Shown: positions 10,880-22,339 of the stretch, in pieces
How the letters are laid out: each line of letters begins with the position of its first letter
Position numbering within the stretch: the first letter of the stretch is position 1
Origin: Pelobates cultripes
Taxonomy: Eukaryota > Chordata > Amphibia > Anura > Pelobatidae
Reading direction: 5' to 3'
DNA: 64,000 bases
NCBI GenBank assembly: GCA_933207985.1
Contig: OW240912.1
Span: forward strand, 361,400,406-361,464,405
Translations under genes and position numbers: made by a program
The notes under the pieces: model-generated
The model's database searches: none
Told to the model about the DNA's origin: nothing
Seen by the model: the letters and a program-made list of their open reading frames with translations, nothing else

Positions 10880-11723
10880 GGGAGCGTTGCCGACTGCCGG
10901 GAACCATAAAGATCCCAAAGCTCCCACGAAGGATCTGGGAAGACCCCCGCTGGATAAGCAAGCTATCTTACCAAACTATTTAAAGATTATGCTGACCGCA
11001 TGTTGGAACACGCGGAATCCAACAGGGTTCCGGTAGCCGCACAGTCTGATTCAAAGATAGTCTCTGAAGTCTGCCTTCCCATAAAGACCTGTCAACAATG
11101 CTGGGAAAATTAAAAGCTTCATTCTAACAAAAGCTGGACAGCCTAGGCTCTGACATTTGCCAGGTAGGCCAACAAATCCAAGACTTGAAGGACGACAGGG
11201 GGACGCTTGAGGCCCAAATGCACTAACTCACCTCAAAAGTCGAATCCTACACAACTTACCTGGTTCAATTGCATCGACCACTGGACTTCGTCGACAACCG
11301 AGGATGCAGAAATAATCTCCGGATCAGGGGCCTGCCAGAGGCCCCAAACGAGGACTTACCAAAATCCTATTGAAGCTCCTAAACCTCATACTAGGCCAGG
11401 AATCAGACGCGCAAGTACTATTTAACAGTGTGCAAGGCTCCTTACAACCCAGGTTCACTATGGAGGAGACACCCCGAGACATACTCTGCCTCCTCCGCTA
11501 CTACTCAGCCAAAGAAGCGGTTCTGAAGGAGCTGTGGGACACAAACCCACCACTATTGTTCCATGGGCACGAGATACAAATTTACCCAGACCTATCCTGG
11601 CTCACCATCCAGGCCAGGAGAGCCCTAGAGTCCATAACAGATAAGCTTCGGGCAAGTAACCTCAAATATCGCTGGTGCTTTTCCTTCGCTCTTATCATGT
11701 CCCACAAAGGCACGACTCGATAG
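10880..11723 (+). pseudogene. L1 LINE ORF1 remnant
   Basis: The frames at 11207 and 11370-11723 translate to an L1 ORF1 RRM/C-terminal domain. NNLRIRGLPEAP is followed by a PRDILCLLRYYSAKEAVL block, an EIQIYPDLSWLTIQARRAL block, and a final LKYRWCFSFALIMSHKG. This protein is the RNA-binding chaperone of L1. The N-terminal coiled-coil part near 11100-11200 is frameshifted. ORF2 of what is probably the same copy follows at 13428. Confidence 0.8.
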
Positions 11724-12947
11724 CAACATATCAGGATGTAGTGCCATTCACCAGAGCCCTGGAATTACCTGATACACACGTCATGAACTGGTACTCACCG
11801 GACCCCTCTCATCTCAACAATCAGCAGCCACAAAAGACAAAGATGGCGAACCCCCCATGAAAAAGAGAAGAACAGATGCAGCAGACGCAATGGACCGCAC
11901 CGAAAGACACCAGGCCAGTGAAGCTCCAGCCTAAACCTGTGGCGTAGAAACACCTTGGATTAACGGATGGACTATCTTACCTCCCGCTCCCTCTCCCAAG
12001 GGTCAGGCTTCATATTACCCACGGACAGTTACTTCTCTTCACCTGCACTTGCTGGACTCCCTCGACCTGTAATCGATGGCCAAGCATGGACTTAACACAG
12101 TGTAAATCAAGAAAATACTTTTTATCCAGGGACTCCCTCAGGCTCATGTTCCTGGCTCTTCTGCCTAGCTCAACTCAATTTACCCCCTTAATCTACACAA
12201 TAAGGACCATTCCTTTGTAGGGAACAGTGGGCCTACACACACTGACGATTGACGATTGTGATGAAACAAAAGAGGTTGTATGCCTCTGGATAATGTTTGA
12301 TGCATGCTCGTTGTGATGCAGGAGTTGCACGGTTTACGTGCTGCCACTTGTATTCACTCTAGGCTGTGTAACTCCCTCGCATCCATAGACATTGGGCACG
12401 GGGCAGTCTCATGTGGCACATGTTAATAGCTGACTTATACACTACAGAAATATAGCCAGACTGGAGTGATCACACACACAGGTTCCCCAATGGACTTTTG
12501 ACAAGTTGATAATAATAGGAAAAAAATATATATATAGAAATCCCTATACCTCCCCCATCCGTATTTCGGGGTGTACGACATGCGAACCACCACGACCATG
12601 ACCTATCTTACCTTCACTAACATCTCACTGTGTACAATGGATTAAGTCATGCATGCCCAAACCCACACAACACACTCAATAGCCATAACATAACTCACTC
12701 TCTAAAATAACCACGAACCAACCTCTGCAGCTCTAGCTCACTCCACCTTTCCCACATATCTCTGACTGATACTACATTGAAAGTACGACGCTTCCCACCA
12801 GACTCACAACGGTGTCAAAAGAATACCATCTAGTTCCCTGTAGATCCTGGTATATCTCAGGGATTGACACCAGCATCTGCAATCTACCATAAGATTCCAG
12901 ACAAATCACATCTCGCAGACAGGACTTGAGAACCTTAACACTGTAGA
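11724..12947 (+). other. L1 ORF1-ORF2 spacer, decayed
   Basis: The interval between the L1 open frames contains an AT-rich run with (TA) near 12525 and no conserved coding. It is longer than a normal L1 spacer, so other insertions are likely, but I could not define them apart from the Tc1 MITE that follows. Confidence 0.4.
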
Positions 12948-12949
12948 TA

Positions 12950-13292
12950 CACTGAACAAAATTATAAACGCAACACTTTTGCCCACATTTCTCATGAGCT
13001 GAACTCAAAGATCTAAGACATTTTAGAGTGGCCTTTTATTGTGGCCAGCCTAAGGCACACAATTGCAATAATTATGCTGTCTAATCAGCATCTTGATATG
13101 CCACACCTGTGAGGTGGATGGATTATCTCGGCAAAGGAGAAGTGCTCACTAACACAGATTTAGACATAAATGTGAACAATATTTAAGAGAAATAGGCCTT
13201 TTGTGTACATAGAAAAAGTCTTAGATCTTTGAGTTCTGCTCATCAAAAATGGGGGCAAAAACAAAAGTGTTGCGTTTAGATTTTGTTCAGTG
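12950..13292. mobile_element. Tc1/mariner deletion derivative (343 bp) with TA duplication
   Basis: The ends CACTGAACAAAATTATAAAC and CACTGAACAAAATCTAAACG (right end read inward) are inverted repeats flanked by TA (12948-12949 and 13293-13294). The subterminal sequence with ctgaactcaaagatctaagac on both sides and the gccacacctgtgaggtgg block match a Tc1-like family I recall from fish and lamprey genomes. It has no transposase. Confidence 0.85.
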
Positions 13293-13427
13293 TAGTTACT
13301 ACATTATTGCTGTAGTGTTCTTTTTATTTATGTTGTATTATATGACTGCTCAATATATAGCCTGCTGTGCCTGGGCAGAGTAGATAGACGTAAGTAAGCC
13401 CCCCCTCCTCTCCTCCACGCAGTTAAC

Positions 13428-15593
13428 ATGATGACCTCTCTACAACTCCTCTCACACAACGCAAGAGGGCTAAACACCCCCGAAAAGAGACACATGGCAT
13501 TATCTGATTTCCACAAACAAAAAGCAGAAATTGTTTATATACAAGAAACACATTTTCATAAAGATTCAGCTCCCACCCTCAGGAACAAACTTTACCCCAG
13601 GGGATACTTCAACAATTATCCCCTGTCCAAACCACGTGGCATAGCAATTTTATTTAACGCTAACCTTCCATTCACATACAAAGATCGTAGTGCTGACGAA
13701 AGTGGAAGATTTATTTTTGTTAACGGGCTTATAGGTAATACTATGACTACTTTTGCCAACATCTACCTACCTAACAGGAAACATAACCTCTCACTGTGGC
13801 TTCCAAGTCAATTTTTTTTACTTACCCGATTTTCCGAACCAAACCAAATTTTTGGCCCATGCACATCTTTAATAACAAACAACAAGGGAATTAAATCCCA
13901 TTTAATGTCTGACATCACATCGACCTTTCACGATTTTTACACCAAACTCTACAATCTAAGAGACGCCCCTCCCCCCATCACCAAGATCAGGGACTTTCTC
14001 AGACAACGGATCAAATCCACAATCCCAGCAAATATCCAACAATCCCTCAAACTTCCTATAACCAGTGATGAATTCTTCTCTGTAACAAAGAACTGACCCC
14101 TAAGAAAAAGTCCAGGCACTGACAGCCTCACAGTAAAATATTACAAAACGTTCTCTAACCTCCTATCCTCACACTTTCTCCGATCCTTTTACTCCCTTTT
14201 CAAAACGCCATCAATACCCCCTCAAGTATTGAATGCCACAATAACTCTCCTACCTAAACCTGGAAAAGACCCAACCCTCTGCGGGAGTTATAGACCCATT
14301 TCCCTCATCAACATTCAACATTGACCTGAAGTAATTTACCAAGATACTAGTGAACTGTCTCCATCCCCTCCTCGATCTGATCCCGACCAATCAGGCGACA
14401 TACCAGGAAGGGAAGCAAAAAATAACAACAAAAATACAAAATTTTATCCTTTTCTCCAAATTCTCTAAGGGCACACACCTATCACTATCAATTGATAGTG
14501 GCGTTTGATAGGGTTGACTGGACATTGATGCGAGTAAAGCTTGAATACATGGACTTTGGCCCCAATTGGCTCAACTGGCTGGGAGCAGTGTATTCCTCAC
14601 CAACAAAGAGACTGCGCATCAATGGCCAGCTATCAGAACCGGTCTCCATAGGCAAAGGCATGAGACAGGGATGTCCCCTATCCTCCCTTCTATTTGTGCT
14701 GCTCCTTGAACCCTTCCTGCAAGGCATCAGGGACAATCCCCAAATACGTGGCTTCCAAGTTAGAGAGGCAGAACACAAGATATCTGCTTTTGCAGATGAT
14801 ATTTTGTTCACGGTCTCGGACCCGACTCTCTACCCCACATAATACAAGAGATGGCACTCTAATTTACAGGAAAACCTTAGTAAATGAAATCTTCCCATTA
14901 AACATATCACACACACTCAAATTATCATTACAACAATCTTACTCCTTCTCATGGGCCAACTTATCCCTTAAATACTTAGGGGTACAAATCCCCAGCTCAC
15001 TGACACAAGTGTATGACTGCAATTTCCCTCAACTGCTCCAATCAATTACTGGGGACCTTTCATCCTGGAATATGCCACACTTTGGGTTGGAGGGCTGGGC
15101 CTCCCTAATGTGGAACTGTACCATAACGCTATACTACTGGTTAGGGTGTATGATTGGTCGGAAGCGGGCTCCACTAAACAATAGGTTAAACGTGAAGACT
15201 CCTTCTTCAGAGTCCCCATTTACACTATGCCATGGCACAAATCAGGGCATGCTTTCCTTCACCACCCTGCACACCCAACCATAACCCCCACATTTAGAAT
15301 GTGGCACACACCAGACATCACCTAGAGATATCGCCATATCCGTCGCCGTTATACTCAATATCGCATAACACACTCTTTAAACCGTGGGAAACTGAAATAA
15401 CCTACAAAGACTATCACACAACACCATACCTGTCCCTGGGGACTATAATAAATGACACTTGGGTCAAACCACTAACTACTCTCCTCCCAAACGAGAATCA
15501 TTCCGCATTACAGAAATTCCACTATAATCAATTAACACAATTCATCAGTACAGGCCCATACATACAAAAGGGATCCCATGCACTCACAAATTT
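13428..15593 (+). pseudogene. L1 LINE ORF2 remnant (endonuclease, RT), plus strand
   Basis: The first frame (13428-14096) starts an apurinic-type endonuclease: LLSHNARGLNTPEKR with the catalytic Asn, then VYIQETHF with the catalytic Glu. The domain is cut short by an internal deletion near 13830, and the frame continues in the linker FHDFYTKLYNL. RT follows with LLPKPGKDP, SYRPISLI, then (frame 14492-14842) GMRQGCPLS and the FADDIL catalytic box. C-terminal segments follow at 14694-15284 and 15301-15593. Multiple frameshifts and stops make it dead. It is interrupted at 15593 by a second L1, and its last codons resume at 17937. Confidence 0.85.
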
Positions 15594-17922
15594 ATTTATT
15601 TTTTAAATTCTTTATTTGTAGGTTTTTCTCCTTGAAAGTAGGAGGGAGGGGAGTGGGATACAGAAAATAAAAGGAGGGGTGGGTGGGGGTGGTTCAAGAC
15701 ATAATAGTACTTTCAAATTTAATGTCGGTACCAACGCAGGGTACTGTTGCATATTGAAACTAGCTTACATTCGTATCAACATTGTATCGTCATTGAACGC
15801 TTATTTAAGTTCTCTGCCGTTTCTGCGTTCTTAAGGGATGGGTTTTGTCGCTCGTCGACTCTTTGAGTCCTGTCTCGGTATGTGTGGGTGCAGCCTTGTC
15901 CGAGTCGAGGAGTGGTTTAGGGTAAGGGTTGTGGGATAGGGCGGTGTGGGCATGGGGGGGAGGATTCGCGGTCCGCGAGCCACCCCGCGCGCGGGCCCCT
16001 CTTGGGGGTCCTAGGTTGGTGTTTGGGGCTATGTGGTTGGGTGAGGGTTGTACTTGTTTGAAGGTGTGTGATATCCTCGATTGGGGGGTCCCTATGCTAG
16101 GGGGGCGGTTAGTGTCCTATCGTGTTACCACGGAATGGTCGTGTCTCCCTCCAGCCATGGGTCCCATATTTTGTGGAACTTTTTGGGCGAGTCATTTAAT
16201 TGTGCTGTGAGCCTATCCATTTGCATGCCATCTATTATCTTCTTGGTAATTGTTTCTTGTGTCGGTATGCGGTTTGTTGACCAAACTTCTGCTATGGCTC
16301 TACGTGTTGCAAGGGCTATGCGGGCGGATAGCTTATTTTCAGCTCTAGTGTATTGGTCTATTGGCTTGGAGAGTAGGAGCATCCAAGGGTCTAAGGGACA
16401 AGGTTTGTCTATTAGTTTGGAGATTAGGCGTGTGGTGTCTTGCCAAAGTGGTTGGAGTTTTGGGCACGTCCACCAACAGTGGAGGAACGTTCCCGTTTCT
16501 CCGCATTGTTTCCAGCAGGTGTTGGCTGGTATTTGGTGCATGATGGCCAGGCGTTGGGGGGTGAGGTACCAACGGAATAGCATTTTGTAGGCTTGCTCAG
16601 TGTGCGTGACACATATGGAGATGGAGGCCGTGGCTTCCCAGATGTCTGACCAATCTGTTGTTTCATCTGGGGGTCCGAGGTCTGCCTCCCATGCTGCTAT
16701 GTATGGGAGAGACTGTTGTGTGTGGTGGGTCGCCAAGGTTGCATATATGTCGGAGATTTGTCCCTGTCTGTTGGGGTGCGCAATGCAGTCTCTTTCAAAT
16801 CGATTGAGTTGAGCCGTGCCTGCTTGCTTTATGATTGGAGTCGCTGCAAAGCTGCGCAATTGTATGAATCTAAAGTGATCGAATGATGTGAGTGAGGGTG
16901 AGTCTTTGATATCTGAAAATTTTATAATGTCGTCGTCTTGGTATAAATGCCCTAGACGGGAGATGTCCCTGTGTTCAAAGTGGGCGAAGTGCTTGGGGGT
17001 AAGTCCTGGTGGGAACAGCTTGTTCCTCCATATGGGGGTCATAGGAGATAGGAACGATGACAGTTCAAATTTGTCCCTCGTTTTGTCCCATGTGTCAAGT
17101 GCATGGGTGATTGAGGGTGCGGTGGGAGGGGGTAGGGGTCTATGTGGTTTGGGTACCCACATGTACAGGGACGGGTGGTCCCGACCGAAGATGTTGTGTT
17201 CCAAGTCCACCCATCTTTTTTCCCCTGGTGGAACGTGCCATTGTTGTATCTGCGTTAGGTGTGCTGCCGTGTGGTAGTGTGTGAAGTGTGGTAGTCCTAG
17301 TCCCCCATGCTTCTTGGGTACGTATAGTGTGTTTCGGCGCACTCTGGGTTTGTGTCCATTCCATATAAATGTGTCTATAGCTGACTGCAGTGCCTTGAAG
17401 TCTTGTTTATTGATCGGTATGGGTAGGGTTTGGTAGAGGTATAGGAATCTGGGAAGTAGATTCATTTTAATTGTGGCGATGCGCCCCAGCCACGAGACTC
17501 CTAAGGGTCTCCATTTGATGAGGTCTGAGTGGGCCTTTCGTAGCAGGGGAGTGTAGTTTGTTTCGTATAGGGTGGTGACGTCTGATGGGAGATGGATCCC
17601 GAGGTATGTCATCGTTGTGTGGCAGATCCTCATTGGGCATGTTTGTTTGATTATGGCTAAGCTTGGGGGGTCTATTTGTATCGGGAGGAGTTCCGATTTA
17701 GTCAGGTTGATCTTGTACCCCGACAAGTCGGAGTATTCTTGGATGATGTTTTGGAGGGAGTTTATGGATCTTTCTGGTCTTGTTAGGGTTAGCAGGATGT
17801 CATCTGCATAAGCAGAAATTTTGAAGGTTTCCCCTCGAATCGTTAACCCCTCTATCTCCTGGCTGGTGCGCACCGCTTGTAGTAAAGGTTCCAGTGAAAT
17901 GGCAAAAAGCAGGGGGGACAAA
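15594..17922 (-). mobile_element. 5'-truncated L1 insertion, minus strand, with 14-bp target duplication
   Basis: The element is bounded by identical 14-base copies gcactcacaaattt at 15580-15593 and 17923-17936. Its 3' end (low coordinates) has an A-rich tail with an AATAAA on the minus strand, as expected for target-primed insertion. It landed inside the older plus-strand L1 ORF2. Confidence 0.9.
16125..17922 (-). CDS. L1 ORF2 C-terminal half: partial RT and CCHC domain, no internal stop
   Basis: This is an uninterrupted frame of about 600 codons. It enters within the RT domain (SPLLFAISLEPLLQAVR) and contains the catalytic box AYADDILLTL, the thumb and connector, and a zinc-knuckle CWKQCGETGTFLHCWWTC (C-x3-C-x7-H-x4-C). 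It ends at 16125, followed by ~530 bases of 3' UTR. The first dozen residues of the longest frame come from flanking target DNA and are not L1. The endonuclease and first half of RT were lost by 5' truncation, so it cannot move itself. The absence of any stop indicates a recent insertion. Confidence 0.9.
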
Positions 17923-17936
17923 GCACTCACAAATTT

Positions 17937-17972
17937 TGAACACAACTGTGTGATAAATTTCATCAAAGAAAA
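17937..17972 (+). pseudogene. Resumed tail of the plus-strand L1 ORF2
   Basis: After the second target duplication the interrupted frame continues (FEHNCVINFIKEN) and ends. This confirms that 15594-17922 is an insertion into the older copy. Confidence 0.7.
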
Positions 17973-17973
17973 C

Positions 17974-18560
17974 TGATCTCAGGGGCGGGGCCTGATAGCC
18001 AAGATGGCCAGACGTGCTCTCTAAGTGCTCCTGCACCAGCAGGCAAATAAACGTGAATCCTAAATAAACTACTCATGCTAGCAGCACACGGAGCTCCTAC
18101 AAAAGTGCAGGACCGCACAGGGAACAGAATGATGCCCGACATGCACCACCGCACACTACAGGCACACGAACCGGCCACTCGGCCTACACTAAAGCGGGGC
18201 CTGAGGCCCGCGGGGACAGCCGACCTCCTGGCACGAGACCTGCTCACAAGCAAGCGTGGAACACTGCCCTGCTACCCCCCTCCTCTGGACCAGCGGGGGA
18301 TATCCCGGTCCACAACAGCCTCACCCAGCAATACTTTGTTAACCCTCACCCAGTTTAACTTAAGACCCAATGGGGTCCTCCTGGGGACTTTTACCCAACC
18401 CTTGCCCGGCATGGCCTCAGGGACTCGGCCCGTCCTACAATGCTCAAGCCTTAAACAACAACCATATAGTCAGCCGGTTAGCAAAGTTTATTCTCAGACC
18501 TACCTATGTTTAGTCAATGACTACCCGTCTACTTTAGCGTACACCATGAAACACGAAAGC
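17974..18560 (+). mobile_element. Probable L1 5' end / ORF1 leader
   Basis: A GC-rich start, ggggcggggcctgatagcc followed by aagatggcc, resembles L1 5' UTR starts. A 164-codon frame (18075-18569) has no domain I recognise. It may be the 5' part of a further truncated L1; the 3' limit is uncertain. Confidence 0.4.
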
Positions 18561-18729
18561 ATGTTATAACATCTTATTGACACTAACGTAGTTAATCTAA
18601 AACAGTTAAGCACAGTTAAGACAACCCAGTTTGAGAACAGTGACCTTAACCCTGACCATTCATACGTACAACCTTACTGACCAACTTCCGAATAGGAAAA
18701 ACCATACGAATAGGTTTACACTCCTAGCA

Positions 18730-19620
18730 GTCGAACTGGAACAGCATACAATAAATCACCCCCAAGAACGGGACAAGGCTCCGTGTTGAGGGTCAAGCAG
18801 TGAACAGACAGAGCTGTGGGTTTATTGTTCTTATATACACATTCTTACACATTAGTACCACCCACAGGGTTTTGGAAAACAGCCAATAAACACGTACAAT
18901 ACACTCAGATACTCCCACACAAAATCCTCCCCTCTGCCTGTGATACAATTACCTTACACAATGGGTAATGTAATTACCACAGGCAGAGAAATACAGTTTT
19001 TCCACATTATTCATAATTTTAAAAGTATGCATCACATTCACTTACATTTTCAGAATCAGCATACTCCAAATACAAACATACGTCAAAATCATACAAATTG
19101 GTCCAGTGGTTCAAAAGATAGATTATAGTCCTTTGTGACCAAATGAAGCATGGCTTTTCTGCCCAAAACCAGTTCCACAGAGTCTTCTATCCTGGAGATA
19201 ATTGGGAAGCAATCCAATTATCTCCAAGGACAGAGGCAAAACTCCATTGAACACATGGCAGCAAAAGACAATAAAATACATAAAAATATATAACTGAGCA
19301 GCCATTGCATAAAACAGGTACATTCAACATATCCCCAGATAGCTCAGATCTGAGCGCACATTATCACTGAATGGCGCTCAGATCACACACATACAGTTCA
19401 ATGCCATGGAGCCAAAGTCTTTCCTATAGTTTTTCATTATACAAATAGGCTCCATGGCATAGCTATCTGGGGTATCACCGCTCAAACAGGGCAAGCACCG
19501 AATGACCCGGCTTTCATGCCTTTGCAGGGGAAAATCAAGCGTTTCAACATGGGACCATAGTCTAAAGGCAGCAGGCAGGCAACCAGGCTCCTCCAATGCA
19601 CAGTGAACAGATTGGTCTAG
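18730..19620 (-). mobile_element. LTR-like block, paralogous to 25942-28262
   Basis: Collinear similarity to the block at 26260-26720 includes gacaaggct...gttgagggt, a wtttattg word (AATAAA on the minus strand), accaccca, cctcccctctgc, tgatac/gataattg, tcagaatcagcatact and atgcccaaaac. This shared order, with a polyadenylation signal followed by a conserved ~60-base tail on the minus strand, is what an LTR R-U5 region would show. No internal proteins are seen. The ends are not fixed. Confidence 0.45.
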
Positions 19621-22189
19621 TCACAACCATGAATCCTCATTTGCCCTTAGTCTAGCATAGAGATTTCCATAGCCCAGGCAGCAGGAAAGCAAGACGATCA
19701 CATGTTACACTTTGGCTTTCTTTTCATTTTTTATGTTATACACTATTATGTATCTTGATCATCACTGGTGCATTCGAACTAGGTAGACCATCCCTAGGCA
19801 GAAGAGGAGGGTTAGTCCCCTCCCTACCCAAACAGGGCCACCAAAACCCTGCTGGGCTCGCTCCAAGTGAACTCCTAATAGGAAGGCTATGGCTTCAAAA
19901 GCAGTCTCTTTGAGTTGTCGTTTATAAGATCTTCTTAAGGTCTGTACTACATTTTGCATCTGCTAATATTGCTCATCTTTAAACATGCATTATGTGAGCC
20001 TCTGTGTCTTTATAAAATGTCAGGATTTTACTATTATTTTGGCGTAAAGTCATTATTTTATTAAGACACAAAGGCAAATATTCTCCCCCTTATTACTTTT
20101 ACTTTATGTAATTTATTTTCCCGAACCTTCATATGTGTGGGTATTTTATTTTTTTTGTAAATATCTTTTTATTAAAAAAAATATATTTTACAAAACACTC
20201 GCAATTCATCATATTTCACAGTTGAGATACGCAGATCTGTATTGGAGTAAGATGCCAGAGATACACAGGTCTCAATAATGTATAAATCAGAGCATAATCA
20301 AACAGCTGATGTAGAGGTCCAAATACGGTGCAGTATATTTGTCCCAGACTGGTTGTCGGCCCAAGGTTCCTAGAGCATGCCCCTATATAGAGTTGGCATT
20401 TTCAGGCTAAGGCATGGGCAATACAAATCTATAGGGCCCACGATAGCTTTCAAAGCATCTTGTCTCCTGTCATAAAGCCTCACAAAGACAGGGTTAATTT
20501 TCCAGGTATGATTTTGCATGATGATTTTTGTTAATGTATATTTAGAGTTTATTGTATATGCCACTGAGTTGTATTTTCTTATGAGATGCAGTTTATCTCC
20601 TACCGATTCATCAATATTACCATGAGCTTTTTCTTTCTTTCTACTGTGAACTTATTCTCATCTTGGATGTGACAATGCTACAGATGTATGGACATCTTTC
20701 TCCTTTGCTACATATTTTGTGTCTTTCTGTTTATTATGTTAGTTTTAAAAATAAAATATTTCTAGGTTATATTTTATGTTGTGTTAGTGCACCATCAAAG
20801 AAAGAGGAGGAGCTTTGGGCTACATGCACCTTTTTATTGATGAGATGTATTGTGGGATATTCTGATTGGTTATGTTAGGAAACTATGTTAGCTATTTGTA
20901 TGCCAAATTTGTTAAAGTTCAAATATATTTTCTATCTTTGCTGCTTAAGAAAAGGTTAAGCATAATATTCGCCTCCTTGTCCTAATAAAATCAAGTTTTT
21001 ACATCATGTTAAAGATTGTTTTTCTAGCTTTGCACTGCATTAGCCCACCACCGAGTAGTCTGTTTCAAAACTGTTGCATGAGGATAGTGCTGACAACTGC
21101 AGTGGTTTTTATATTTTTTCCTCATTAAGTAAGATTTGGTTCAGGTGACCACCTAATCAGTACTTTATTAAGTAGAATGAAGTGTGCCTGTGTTGGAATG
21201 CAACAGACACTGGAATGGAATGGCTGCTACACATGATGCTGATTTAAGAATAAATACTAGTGAGGCTCAGAATTGCAGACTTGGCTCAAGCTATTGGTTT
21301 TTATGTCAGTGAGTGTGTGTAAGTGTTAGTAGTGTTAGTGTTTGTGTGAGTAGCAAGCGTTTTGTAAGTGTCACACAGTATGTGTATGAGTGATGGCATA
21401 ATAAGGTGAATGGAGTGTCTGTTGCCCACAAAAACTGCAGAAATTAAAGTCAATTAATTAGGTATAACTATTGATGATTTTTCTGGGACCTCACAAACCC
21501 TGATAAAGTCAGAAGAAGCTGTTGAAGTGTAATGGTATAGCAAAAATAAATTTTCAAAGTCAAGCTCAGAAGAAAATAATATCTTTTATTTCATCAACCT
21601 GCATACTTGCATAAGTTCACTGTAAATACTAATAGAGGATGCAAGCATAAAAGTCATCACAAGGAAAAGCAGGACCATATTATCACCCATAGGAAAATAA
21701 ACATACAAACTATAGAGCAACATGAAACTAAAATTTATATAGCTTTAGATGTTATAGGTGGCATAATCATTAGTTTAATTTGTCAACAGTACGATCAACG
21801 TGCAATGTTTCACTGGTATTTAACCTTCTGGTTCTTGTATAAAAACCTCAGCTAGCATAACTGTGCAACTCTGCATCTCATCACTAAAACCCATCATGTA
21901 GTCATCTAGAATGGACTGCACATTCTCTGAATGAGTGAACAACTATAATAATCTTAACAAAGAATGACATTTACTGTAACAGTAACTCTATAATAACAAT
22001 AACTCTGTCTGTCACATTGCTAACATATTCTTTGATAATTTGGAATCACTCAAGGATACATGTGTTTGGTTCTTTGAGAATGATGTGACGGCTAGGTTTA
22101 CTGAGCTCCCTAGATGCTGGAGATGTGTGGTAAAAAAAAAACATTTGCAGATGTAAGTTTAATGTAAGTTTAATATGAGTTGCACTTAT
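19621..22189 (-). other. FAIM2 3' flank / probable 3' UTR
   Basis: No coding sequence is present. A minus-strand AATAAA at 21590-21585 lies about 600 bases after the FAIM2 stop and is the first plausible polyadenylation signal. Further AATAAA words occur near 20830 and 20710, so a longer 3' UTR is possible. A stretch near 20140-20200 (tttttgtaaatatctttttatt) looks like a LINE 3' end in the minus direction. Confidence 0.4.
21585..21590 (-). terminator. Candidate FAIM2 polyadenylation signal
   Basis: AATAAA on the minus strand is the first such hexamer downstream of the stop codon at 22190. It is a single-hexamer call without transcript support. Confidence 0.3.
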
Positions 22190-22339
22190 TCAGTCGTGTG
22201 TTGTGCCAAACAGCTGGAGGAAAAATGAAAAAATGTAGATTATATCCAGGTAGATGTTGAGTGCTCCAAAAATATATTCTTCAGGACTGAGGGAGTAACG
22301 TCTGCTTCCCATCAACATTTGTGTATCAAATGCCAAAAA
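22190..22339 (-). CDS. FAIM2: FAIM2 exon 12 (terminal)
   Basis: Acceptor tttccacag, stop TGA at 22192-22190. Encodes residues 263-311: FLAFDTQMLMG, the SLSPEEYIFGALN signature, TM7 and the LFGTTHD end. Confidence 0.97.
   Translation of the reverse strand, partial: FLAFDTQMLMGSRRYSLSPEEYIFGALNIYLDIIYIFSFFLQLFGTTHD

Noticed and set aside
16600..17277. Plus-strand frames opposite the L1 ORF2
   Set aside because: They are antisense shadows of the intact minus-strand ORF2.
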